Shown here: positions 12,172 through 23,259 of the stretch, one piece after another
Layout of the letters: every line of letters starts with the position of its first letter
Numbering within the stretch: the stretch's first letter is position 1
Assembly (NCBI RefSeq): GCF_019320115.1
Contig: NC_089582.1
Coordinates: 121,917,259 to 121,981,258 of the forward strand
From: Miscanthus floridulus
Taxonomy: Eukaryota; Streptophyta; Magnoliopsida; Poales; Poaceae
Direction of reading: 5' to 3'
DNA length: 64,000 nucleotides
Notes under the pieces: generated by a model
The model's input: only the letters and a program-made list of their open reading frames with translations
Database searches by the model: none
Told to the model about the DNA's origin: nothing
Position numbers and translations under genes: made by a program

Positions 12172-15100
12172 TGTAACAGAACCGCCCAATTTATACAAGA
12201 TCAAGTACGGCTGTCCCCGCTAACACGTTGACACACACATACTTTCACATCACAACCAAGATTGTGTGATTAAGCAAATACACATCACATACGTAGAGTT
12301 GCAGCAGAAATAATATTACAAATGAGTTCACAAGTAATAGTATAAGTTTGGGTTTCAAAACCGATTAGTGAAAACAACATAGCTTTCAATTAGTTACCTT
12401 AATATAAGTTCCAAATACATTGCTAGCATAAGTGACATCCTCAGACAAAAGCATATAGATGAGAAGTAAATATAGAATCACCGAGCCCACCGGTGGTTAG
12501 CCACCATCTTCAATAGGCTGAAAACTTCACCTACAACATGGTGGAATAAACCCTGAGTACTCGAATATACTCAGCCAGACTTACCCATCTTAAACCAAAA
12601 TAAAGCGACACCAAGGATTATGTAAGGCTTTCTTTAGTGGGCTAGCTGACTCATTTGCGAAAAGCATAAGCTATCATGAAGAAACCATTTTAAGTACTTT
12701 GCATCATCTTTATTATGACCTATCCATCTAGGTAAGCACCTGCACTATAGCAATCACTTGATTAACCAATAACATCCTGTTACCAATTTAGATTTAGCAT
12801 ATCCCATACCATCCAGATAACCATCATTGTTCTATAATAATTACTACGATGCCGTAGCTTGAGTCAAGTGCTCACTATCTAGGAGCGATGGCGATTCGAA
12901 TCGATTCCTAACCAGCTGGTGATTTATTCCTCACACAAACCATGCTTTCCCCGTCAGGGTCACTTAGATCACCAATGACACTTTCCAAGTAGCTGCAGGA
13001 TAACAGCCAGGACCGCACTACCCAGGGACCGCTCGATTGCCAGGATGCACCTTGGGCTCACTCTTCGCGTCCCCGTCATACCCCCTTTAGCACCAGTCTA
13101 CCAATCCAGGTTTATCCCGGCTCGAATAGTATCACTAGCTTCATGGTCAAAAGGTACTTTATTCGACCAGCTAAATGTGAGGCATGCGTTCAACATGACA
13201 AGAGGGACGAGCAACGATTGGTCCTTAATCAACATAGATGGAAACTAAAAGCACCCCAGAACCCTATCTGGTTGCCTCCAACTTTTTCCGTCCTGTCTCC
13301 AATTATCCATCACACATGGTTAATTCCAGGATATCATTCTTTCCATAGCTAAATTCTTCCAGTAACCACCTATAATGTAGGTGATCGGATTATCACCGAT
13401 CGCTACCGGTCTAAGCAAGGCTAAGTAGTTATTCGATCCTGACCTAACAGGGTAAAAAGGTAATAATGTAGGCAAGGATAGTAATAAATGCATCAACGGT
13501 TTCAATCAACTCCTACAACTTAATGCAACAATATATAAACTCATATATAGAAATAATTGCTTTTATAAAGTAGGAGACTTAGAATGCTCTGGGGCTTGCC
13601 TGGGATCCGACACAAGTTAGTTCAGTTAGCTTGCACCGTCTTGGTGACATCTCCGGTCCTAGCACTTGTTTAGTCCTTCCATCTTTGGGATAGATCCACC
13701 AAACCAAATCTTCGAGTTTGGCTCCACATCACATCCTTCACGTGGTTCATCTAGCGTACCTAAATGAGATGCAAGATACATGTGTATGAATGTGATGAAT
13801 GGTAACACAAGATGCATCACCTAAGCATTCAAGACAAACATAAGATTATGCAAGACATAGACACCAATAGCTATTTAACTAACATTACACCACTAACTAT
13901 AGAGAGCAAGCACATCAAGCATGGCACAAGTTTCCCAAGATCTCAGGTGCTCTAACTCAGTCATCATTCAAGGCATAAGTCACACTTAACAATATACAAG
14001 CAAACACTATAATTGGAATCTACCAATTTCTGGACATGCAAACAGCAGCTACAAGATTTAGCTATAACTGGAGTTACACAAATCCAAATGACTTGCAAGA
14101 TGACATTTTGGAAAGCTTATGAAATTATCTACATTTCATCTATAACCATCATAGCATGATTCCTAAGTTAAGTAGGTCGAAATTATACCTTTATAGAAAC
14201 TAGTTCATACAAAACAGAGAGCAACAAATCCTGTATTCTAACTTTAAACAGTTGTAACTCAAACACTACTTAGCCAAATGATACCAAATTTTAACAGCAG
14301 CTAGATACATAAATTATCTACAACTTTTGTATAAACAAGTTTCACAACAAAGCACATTATCATGAAGAACTTTGCTAAGTTCTTAAATCTATCCATAAAC
14401 CACATTTGCAAGAAAATAATTATTAACTTATGTTGCAAACACCTAATTGGGCAAAACCAACTTTACCAAAATGTCACACATGACTAAAGAACACCAGAAA
14501 ACCTAGTGTCCATGATCAAATAAATTCTTTTAATACATTTCTTAATTTATTTTAGATAACAAGGTGACTTAATGAACATATACCAAAAGTGCACAATAAC
14601 TTATACAAACATTACAGTGGCTCACATATACTCTCAATAGTCTAATGTACAAATTTTACTCCATTTGAATATGTATAGCAACCTCTATGAAAAGGACAAG
14701 TTGATAAAGCAAGAAATCATGTGAGAGCAAGATAAACCAATAACTCACTCATGTAGCAACCAATGACCATGAAATTTTTACCACACATCAAACATCACAT
14801 GAGTAGCATGCCACAAAAATTTTACTTCATTTGGAGCCCTACAGCTACAGTTATGAAAAAGACAAATACAACTAGAATTGAAAACCTAGATGCATAAATC
14901 CATTTTCACAGCTAAAACTTTAAACTAAAACCTGAAATATTATAGATCTACAGCATAGAAAATTTCACAAGGATTCCAAAAAGTCCTCATTTGCTATTTT
15001 ACGAATTTCCTATGATTTATTATTATTTTCCAAACTTTCAGCCGATTTAAAACAAATAGGTCCCTAGGAGCACTATTCATATGAGTCTATAACATTGCAG

Positions 15101-16536
15101 ATAGGACCCTCCCTTTCTCCTAATTGTTACGTGAAGTCCTTCGTCTTCTTCAACACACAGGGAGCTAGGGAGGATGGCGGTGAGGGCCGGTCGGTGGCCA
15201 GACAGCGACGAGGAGTGGCGGCGCAGCACACGAGGGCCCGTGCGCACCTTCTGGTTGTCTCGGATGGCCGGGAGGTAGCCCGAGGTGGCCTAGCCACATG
15301 CACGGCGGTCGTAGCGGGTGGCTGCACGGCGCCTATGGACGCGCGGCTGCTTGCCGTGGCCAACAAGCGGCGACAGCGAGCGGCTGGCCCACAGCGGCGG
15401 TTGGGAGGCGCGGCGAGGAGGAAGGAACATGGAGAAGTCACAGGGCTCCGGTGGTGGTGTGCCAGTGGCCATGGCTGGCACAAGGCAGCAGCAGTAGTGC
15501 GAGCAGGGGAGAAGAGAGGGCCAGCAAGAGAGAACCGAGAGTGAGAGAGCGAGCAGGAGGAGGAGGGCGAGTGCTCGGCCTTTCAAGCAAATGGAGGCGA
15601 GGTGGCAAATGGGCGTAGCACAGCGGAGCCACACGGCGTGAGCAGTCTACGGCGGTCGGTAATAGAAATCGGATTCAAATTTATGAAGGAGCAGCAATAC
15701 TACCTCAAAAATACGTTTGAAACCCTAAGTTCGTCCATCCGTAGCTCCTAAACCACGACGATTTAGCAAAAACTCTATTAGTAAAAGTTGTAGATCTACA
15801 TACCATCTCCAACTTTTCTTAAGTGATCTAGGTCTAATTCTCAAAGGATATAAAGTAATATCGTCACAAAGTCAGGCACATCAAAATTGTAAACTCACTT
15901 TGACTTAGAAAAATTCCTAAGTTCCAAAAATAGTACAATGTTGATTCTTGTGAGCTCTAAATGACCAAGTTAAGCACTGAATTAGCTCATGACCCAAAAA
16001 TAAAAGTTGTTGATATAATCAAGTACTACAACTTTGCTTAAGGGTGCACTGCCATGCAAATACCGTAAGCCACATTTCAAACTAGGTCAAAGTAGCATCG
16101 CGGTAAAGCTTAAATTAGAGTTCATGACCGATTGAGGTGTTTTCTTGACCTTTTCTCAACATGAATCCTTCATGACTTTTGTTGTAGATTTCAATTTGAG
16201 TCATTTGGGCAAGGTAGAAAGGTTTGGTTGATGATCTATAATTCCATTCACTTAATAAAGCAATCGAAGAAAGATTATAACTTATCATTTCATGTAACTT
16301 TTTGATTCCAAACTTCACAAAGCTTTTCCAATCATCCATGTGGGTGGAAATTGATGTGAGGCACATGAAAGAAGTAGATCCAACATTACTCAAGCATACT
16401 TTTTGGAAAGGGCAACATGTAAGCAAGGGTGCATGGTCCAAGTTTAAGTGGTGGCTCATTTTTGTAGATTTGATCTTTCACCACTTTAACATGTCATGGT
16501 TGAGCTCAACTAGTAACAAACACCTAGGGTGTTACA
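12172..16536 (-). mobile_element. Solo LTR of a large-LTR gypsy family
   Basis: A 4365-bp block running TGTAACAG...GTGTTACA on the plus strand; on the minus strand it begins TGTAACACCCTAGG, like the Tekay LTRs. It is bounded by a perfect 5-bp duplication caatg (12167-12171, 16537-16541). The other Tekay LTR (near 39590) has the same flanking text without the insert. There is no primer-binding site, polypurine tract or protein domain inside, as expected after LTR-LTR recombination. Its sequence is diverged from the host LTR, so it belongs to a related but distinct family. Open frames at 15095-15634 are GC-rich LTR sequence. Confidence 0.87.
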
Positions 16537-17397
16537 CAATGTGACACCAGGGTAGAACATGCACGTTGCTGCGATTACTGGCTCGACCATGTGCTACTAT
16601 AGCACCATGAGCGGTACAACAATGAGGCAGCAACAACAACATGGCATGGCGATAGGACAGCCAGGTGCAGGTGAGCGGTGGGCGCGGTGGCTCATGGTTG
16701 GCGGCTAGCGGCGTGCCCACCATGGCTAGGCTGCAGCTGCAACAACCGGCCAGCGTAGCCACATGCGCACGCCTAGTGCACCGACACCATGACGTTAGGG
16801 CTAGACGGCCTGGTGACCGTGCCCAACATGAGAAGATGGCATGAGTTCATGTTATGCATGGATTTTAAAGCGTTCAAGACGTCTAAACCATTGATCCAAT
16901 CCCCAAACCACTTTTGCTATACCTTAGAGGGTATATTAGGCTACTAAAACAAGCCATAATACTACTCTACTCCTTAACCAAATTTCTCTATAAAAATTGC
17001 TAAACATCACAATGCCTAACCTTCCAAAAGTTCATGAAATTTTCTAAGTGTTAAATGGATTTCTATTTCTAGTTGCACTTTTAAGCTATTGAATATAGTA
17101 CTTAACAACATTATCTCTCAACACCAAGTATTTCATTGTCATCTACAAATCTCACATTTCAAACTTTATTAAGGTGTCACATATATGTTTTATAGTGTTT
17201 TTGTTCAATAAAAATTAGTTAACATCCCTACTTGCTAACTTTAGAAATCGTGAATTAACTTTTTGTTTTACGTCTTTACAACTCATTTAAGTTACAATGC
17301 TTTACCTATTCATCACACCACATGCAATATCACTTAAGTATGATGCTCATGACATGTTTTAGCAAGTGATTCACTATGTAACACCGAGGGTGTTACA

Positions 17398-17410
17398 GCT
17401 CTCCCCCCTT
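17398..17410 (-). other. Polypurine tract of the Tekay element
   Basis: On the minus strand AAGGGGGGAGAGC stands directly before the 3' LTR start TGTAACACC. It primes plus-strand DNA synthesis and confirms minus orientation and the LTR boundary at 17397. Confidence 0.82.
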
Positions 17411-17419
17411 AAACAAAAT

Positions 17420-18859
17420 CTCGTCCTAAAATTTCATATGCCTAGTGTGGGAAAAGAGATAAGAAATAAATTCTGATTTAAACAATCACCTCGATGAACT
17501 AGAAAGAAGGTGGGAATAACACTTCAAGATATAACTTTCTTGCTCCCATGTTACTTCATCCTCTGAGTGATTTTGCCACTAAACTTTATAGAACTTCACC
17601 ACACTGTTTCTAGTCACTCTTTCTTTTTCATCTAAGATCTTGACAGCATGCTCAATATAAGACAAGTTGGGCTAGAGGTCAAGTCCTTCAATTTCCACAG
17701 CTTCGTCACGGACCCACAAACATTTCTTTAACTAGGAAACATGGAAGACATTATGTACTATTGACAAAATATCCGAGAGCTAGATATGGTAGGCAATAGA
17801 ACCACACTGGGCTAAAATCTTGTAAGGTCCAACATAGCGAGGGGCTAGCTTTCCTTAGACACCAAAGCGATGCACCCCTCTCATGGGTGACACTTTGAGA
17901 TACACATGATCACCAACTTTAAATTGCAAGGGCCTTCTTCGCTTATCGGCATAAGTTTTCTAACGATTCTGTGCTGCCTTCAAATGGCTCTGAATAACAC
18001 TAACTTGCTCTCGAGCTTCTTTGGTAAAATTAGGTTCGAAATAACCATGATCTCCCACCTCAACCCAATTAAGAGGTGTTCTACATTTCTTGCCATATAG
18101 GGCCTCAAAAGGTGCCATACGAATGCTTTCTTGATAGCTATTGTTATAAGAAAACTTAACTAGAGTCAAGCATTCATCTCACTTCTCTAGAAAAGAGATG
18201 ACACAAGCCCTCAACATATTCTAAAGTACATGATTGACTCTTTCTATCTGACCGTCGGTTTATAGATGATAAGTTGAACTTTTGAGGAGACTAGTACCAA
18301 GACATTTCTGAAGTTGCTCCCAGAAATGAGAGACAAAGACTAACCCCCTATCAGAGATGATAGTAAGGGGAACTCCATGTAGGGTCACAATCCGGTCAAA
18401 ATACAACTTGGCATACTTCTTGGCTGAATATCTGGTATCCACCGGAAGAAAATGAGCGGACATGGTAAGGCGATCCACAATGACCCAAATAGAGTCATAC
18501 CCCTTTGCCATGTGGGGCAAACCCACAACAAAGTCCATGGAAATATCCTCCCATTCCCAAACAGGGATAAGCAAGGGCTATAAAAATCTAGACATACACA
18601 TATGGTCTGCCTTAACCCTTCCACAAATGTCACATTCCACAACATACTTGGTGATATCCTGCTTCATATTTGACCACCAATACAAGTGGCGCAAATCATG
18701 GAACATCTTGTTACTTCCTGGATGGATGGACAACTTGGAATGATGAGCTTTATCCAAAATATTTCTTCTAAGCTCCTCTCTTGACGGAACAACCAATGTA
18801 TTCTTGAACCTTACTACACCTTGATCATCAATATTGAAAGTGTAATCAAACCTTAATTG
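17420..18859 (-). pseudogene. Integrase and chromodomain of the Tekay element (broken)
   Basis: Read on the minus strand from 18859 downward. The zinc-binding region has His residues in HHSKLSIHPG and the Cys pair in CDICGRVKADH. The catalytic core shows MDFVVGLP (first Asp) and IISDRGLVFVSHFWEQL (second Asp). Then MAPFEALYGKKCRTPL and a C-terminal GDHVYLKVSPMRGV segment follow. A chromodomain-like tail lies at ~17535-17660 (VKILDEKERVTRN...VVKFYKV...WQNHSEDEVTWE). That tail is diagnostic of chromovirus integrases and can steer insertion toward heterochromatin. Several in-frame stops (for example inside the chromodomain) and frameshifts make it non-functional. The reading frame is cut at 18859 by the Copia LTR. 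Confidence 0.88.
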
Positions 18860-20298
18860 TGAGTTTTGGTGATAATGACCATGCAATTAGAGAATTAATG
18901 AGATTTATTGAGATAACAAGCAGGGAATTTATATTCGAGGATGCTACATGAAACGAAGGAGCACCCAATTATAAATGTAGATGGCTTTAAACTCAAAGGA
19001 GGTTTAAATTCTTTTATATATTGAATTTGAGTATAGGAAAAGCCATACTATAAAGGGGGGCACAATGCTTAAGCTAATATATGCTACCAAGTGCTCAAAC
19101 AACTACATGCATCCTCAGATTCACAGCCAAGATAGTCTACACTTCACTATTACCCTTGCTGTCTTACGTGGTGCGGCACTGCTGCACTTGAAGAGAGGCT
19201 CGCCCAACCCCTTGGTCGTGGGCTCCAGCTCTCCCGGCCCTTTAGTCACAGGCTCTGGCTCGCCTAACCCCTTGGGTGTGAGCTCTGTCTCACCCGACCC
19301 CTTGGGTGTAGGCACTGTCTCACCTGACCTCTAGGCCATGGGCTCTGTCTCACCTAACCTTGAGGCCATGGGCTTTGTCTCACCCGACCTCTTGGGTGCG
19401 GTGTCCATTGAGGGCTGAGGGTATATATATCTTTCCCTTTCCTCCCAATGGCTATCTATGATTTAAGTGATCGTTGGGGGCTAGGAGGTATATATACCTT
19501 TCCCCCTCCTCCCCAATGACAACCTGCTATCTTCTTCCTCACTTCAGCACGTCCAAAATAGAGTAGGAGCTCTCTCTCACTCCATTGTTGACCTCAAGCC
19601 TCCAAGCAAATTCATTGATTTCCCCATCAATCCTTGAGGGATAAGGGTCCAAAACTAGATTAGAGAGCAGCTCCATTGATTCCCAAACTCTAAAGAGCAC
19701 TTAGTTCATGTTTTAGCCAGTGATTGTGTTTGTTACTCTTAGAGCTTGGCTCCTAGCCAGCTAGAGCATCACCCGTGGAGCTTGCCAACTTGTGTGGCAG
19801 CCCCGGGAGGTTTATAACCACCTCTTGCAGTGAGTAAAATCACCTCTTATCTCAAGAGTTCACTCTCTTGACTTGAGAACGAGGTAGGGTTGCAAACCCC
19901 TAAGCCTTAGTGATATACCTCAACAATGTGGACTTAGGCAAGCTTTGGTGGTGAGCTAAATCATAGGATAAATCCTTGTGTCATCTTGTGCTTGTGTTGC
20001 TATACTTGTGTTCCTATTGTTGTTGAGGTGATTTCTAGAGTTTGAGGCTGATCTACTTGTGTGTGGTGTTCCCACCACTTTCAGTTGTCGATCTATGATC
20101 TACTACCCTATAGGAAGCTATGAAATATACCCGATCTAAATTTTGTTGGGAAGATATTGAACTGTGAACTAATGTCTCCTGTAGGTGCGATAGTGCCGCG
20201 CTCACAGAGCGGCAGTGCCGTGGGTGAATTTGACTTCAGTTCGAGTTGAATTTTTATAGGCCTATTCACCCCTCTCTAGGCATACCAGAGATCCTACA
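18860..20298 (+). repeat. 5' LTR of the SIRE-like Copia element
   Basis: Starts TGAGTTTTGGTGATAATGAC and ends GAGATCCTACA, two bases before the primer-binding site. It contains a 30-bp minisatellite at 19199-19402 and TATA-like TATATATA stretches near 19420 and 19490, either of which could be the promoter. Length is ~1439 bp. No 3' copy exists in the window. Confidence 0.82.
19199..19402. repeat. 30-bp minisatellite, ~7 copies, in the Copia LTR
   Basis: Units begin at 19199, 19229, 19259, 19289, 19319, 19349 and 19379, a strict 30-bp period with substitutions only. The shared core on the plus strand is CTCTGTCTCACCCGACC, followed by a CTTGGGTGT-like half. Confidence 0.88.
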
Positions 20299-20300
20299 AG

Positions 20301-20312
20301 TGGTATTAGAGA
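20301..20312 (+). other. Primer-binding site of the Copia element
   Basis: TGGTATTAGAGA, starting two bases after the LTR end, is one transition away over its first ten bases from the usual TGGTATCAGAG site complementary to initiator tRNA-Met. Confidence 0.82.
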
Positions 20313-20346
20313 TAGGTTACCTCATGTGTGCTTCACCGTGTGAGGT

Positions 20347-22690
20347 ATGGAGCTCGGGGGAGGATCTAGTGTTGTGAAGCCCATCAACGTCGATCTGAAC
20401 GACATTGGGCTATATGACACCGACAATAGTGAGCTTAGCGCCTCTACAGCAAGCAACTCCACGCTCCCACAGCTAGAGGCAACCGATGCTAAAAAGCTCA
20501 AAATGAAGAAGAAAGAAGAAGAAGAAGAAGGGCAACTAGAAAAGAGAAAAGAGAAGCAAGAGAGAAGAAGAAGGAGCAACAACAGTTAGAAGAGAAGAAA
20601 GCAAGAAAAGAAGAAAGAAGACTCAAGACAGAAGCTAGAAGAAAAAGAAGGGAAGCAAGAAAGAAGAAAGAACAAGAAGCAAAAGCCTCCAATGCATCTT
20701 CAAGTGAGCTATCTAGCAGCTCCGAAGATGGTGATGATGATGAGTCCTACCAAGTACATAGCAAGAAGGACAAGAAAGGAAAGGACAAGAAGAATAACGA
20801 CAACAAATATGCCACTGTATCCTTTAACTATTCTTCTATGTCTATGACTAACCATGATCGCAAGTCTTTCATCAATGTGCTCGCGGGCAAGTTACCTTAT
20901 TTCAATGGGACTAACTTTGCCAAGTGGAAGCACTTGATAAGAGCCTATCTTATAGGTCTTCATCCTAGCATTTGGGAGGTTGATTTGAGCCATCGGTTGA
21001 TCCCAAGAATCCAACCATGGAAGAAATGAGAATCATCCACCTCAACGGTCAAGCTACTAGTGTGCTACTTAGTGCCTTGGATGGTGATGAGTACAATAGA
21101 GTGATTGGTGTGGATGTTGCCAAGCAAATTTGGGATACTTTGCATCTTGCACATGAAGGGGTTGACAAAGTGAGAAAAGCAAGAATTGATTTATTGATGT
21201 CCAAGCTCAACCAATTTGTTATCTTGGATGGAGAAGGGCCACAAGAGATGTTTTATAGGTTGATGACTATGGTGGGCAAGACTAGAGGCTATGGTTGTGA
21301 TGAGCTAGATGATCACAAAGTTGTTAAGATTATGTTGGAAGCTTATTCACCAAGAAATGAGACCGTAGTAACTCTAATTAGAGACAAGAAGAAGTTTGAG
21401 TACTTCACACCAAATGATGTACTTGGGAGGATCTTGACCTTTGACATGCAAAGAGAAGAAGCAAATGAGAGTATGAAGCTTGGAGAATTGCAAGCAAAGC
21501 TAGAAGGCATCAAGATCAACAAGGATGTAGCTCTCAAGGCCAACAAATCAAGCAAGCAAGGCTCTACAAGCAAGTCCAAGACCAACAAGCAAGCTTTAAT
21601 TAGCAAGCCCAAAGCAATCAAGCAAGTTCAAGAAAGAGTAGAGACCACCTCATCCTCTAGTGAGAGTGAACATGATGATGACCAATATGAGAAAGTGGAT
21701 GATGTTGCTCCCTTTATGAGGAGGTTTCACAAAGGGTTGAAGAAGCAAGGGTACAAGGTAGTAAAGAGGAAGTTTCTAAACAAGAAGAAGAGGGCATGCT
21801 ATAATTGTGGAAGCACTGATCATTTTTATTGCCAAGTGCCCACATGAGATCAAGGAGAACAAGTATAAGAAAGAGAAGAAGGATGACAAGGCCGACCGGA
21901 GAAAGAGCAAGAAAAACATGGGAGAAGCTCACATTGGGCATGAATGGGATTCATCTATTGAAAGCTCAAGTGAAGAAGATGAGAAAGTTGCAACCATTGC
22001 TATCCATGAGCCATCTTCTTCACCAAGACTCTTCACCAATATGTCCGATGATGACTACTACTCCCCTCACATTTGTCTTATGGCAAAGGGCGAGAAGGTA
22101 AAATCTAAATCCAAGGCTAAAGCTCCTCCACCTCCACCTCCTAGTGATATCTTAAGTAGTGATATTAGTGATAGCTCTAGTGATGATGAATCTAGTGATG
22201 AAGAAATTGATAAATTAACTAAGAACTTAGATGGAAAGACCAAACTATTCATCACTAAACTAATGGAGGACTTAGAGAGTGTCCAAGCTGAGCTAGAATC
22301 TAGAGAGGAAACTCTTATCCAACAAGAGGATCTCTACATTGCTAGCAAGGAAGCTCTTGCATTAGAGAGAAGTGAGGTGGAATCCTTATGCAAGGCCTTG
22401 GCCAAAGAACAAGGGGACCATGCTATCACAAAGAAAGAAAATATTGCTCTCAAGAAAAAGTATTGTGACTTAGATGAAAAGCACAAAGAACTTGAGCTGT
22501 AATATAATATTCTTTGGGATAGCAACTCACATCCCTCTAAGGCAAAGGATGCCTCTACTACCTCCACTAGTCAAGGTTGTGGAAAATGTTATAATATTGA
22601 TTTGAATGCTTACTCCACTAACCTTGCAAATATGGAGGCAATGAGAAAAGAAATTGCTAGACTCAATGAGATCATTGGTAGGGCTACTTG
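20347..22690 (+). pseudogene. gag of the SIRE-like Copia element (frameshifted)
   Basis: The likely start is the ATG at 20347 (MELGGGSSVV). A Lys/Glu/Arg-rich charged region follows, then the UBN2-type gag domain: FINVLAGKLPYFNGTNFAKW at ~20880, and ATSVLLSALDGDEYNRV, IWDTLHLAHEGVDKV and ILTFDMQREEAN in 21017-21600. The zinc knuckle starts CYNCGSTDHF at ~21800 and its last Cys is reached only after a one-base frameshift (the other frame gives IAKCP). A long acidic/coiled-coil tail follows (21850-22690) with SSSDDESSDEE and heptad-like LESREETLIQQEDL. At least three frameshifts and one stop are visible. Confidence 0.86.
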
Positions 22691-23259
22691 AGTGGTAAGG
22701 CTCAAGTAAGTGACAAGAAGGCAAATGATTCAAAAGTGCCTCAATTCAAGCAAGGGAGACACCTATCAATCAAGCATCGGCTTGAGCACACTGCAGGAGC
22801 TAAGACAAATGGAAGAAAGATCATAAATGGCTATGAGTGTGTCAAGTTTGAGAGGAAGGAAAGAGTTGGTACAGATCAGCCTGCACCAACAGCGACAATG
22901 CCATAGTGAAGGCCGGCTGTGCCGCTCCCCACAAAAATAGGAAGGCTACCAATTCTGTTGCTGATCAAACTAAGCCCGAGAAGAAGGTGTCCCAGCAAAA
23001 ATAGGTTCTATAGAAGCCAAAGGAATTCATGTGGGGCACTATGAACAAATATGCATACCAACCAAAGTTTCAACCACCTTGACAAAGCTTGACTTCGTGT
23101 TTTGTTTTAAGGAACAACAACATTGGAAAAATGGTTGCCAAATATATTGGAAAGGAAGCCAATACATATAGGAATACTTCTATTTGTATTTCTAAATCTC
23201 TTGTAACTAACATGCAAGGCCCCAAGTCAAATTAGGGACCTAAATCAAACAACTAAATC

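Larger units (their letters stand above)
7095..17397 (-). repeat. 3' LTR of the Tekay element, interrupted by two insertions
   Basis: On the minus strand it starts TGTAACACCCTCGG at 17397 and ends GGTTCTGCCACA at 7095. The LTR's own sequence is three blocks, 7095-8990, 10928-12171 and 16537-17397, totalling about 4.0 kb, co-linear with the uninterrupted 5' LTR (36465-40419). The two gaps are insertions at 8991-10927 and 12172-16536, each with a 5-bp duplication. ORFs in GC-rich parts of this LTR have no family features and are not genes. Confidence 0.87.

Noticed and set aside
11914..12204. 96-codon minus-strand frame
   Set aside because: It crosses the boundary between the Tekay LTR and the solo LTR at 12171/12172, so it cannot be a conserved gene.
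15095..15634. Overlapping open frames of 60-149 codons on both strands
   Set aside because: They lie in a GC-rich block of the solo LTR, have low-complexity Arg/Ala/Gly composition and overlap each other on both strands; no family feature.
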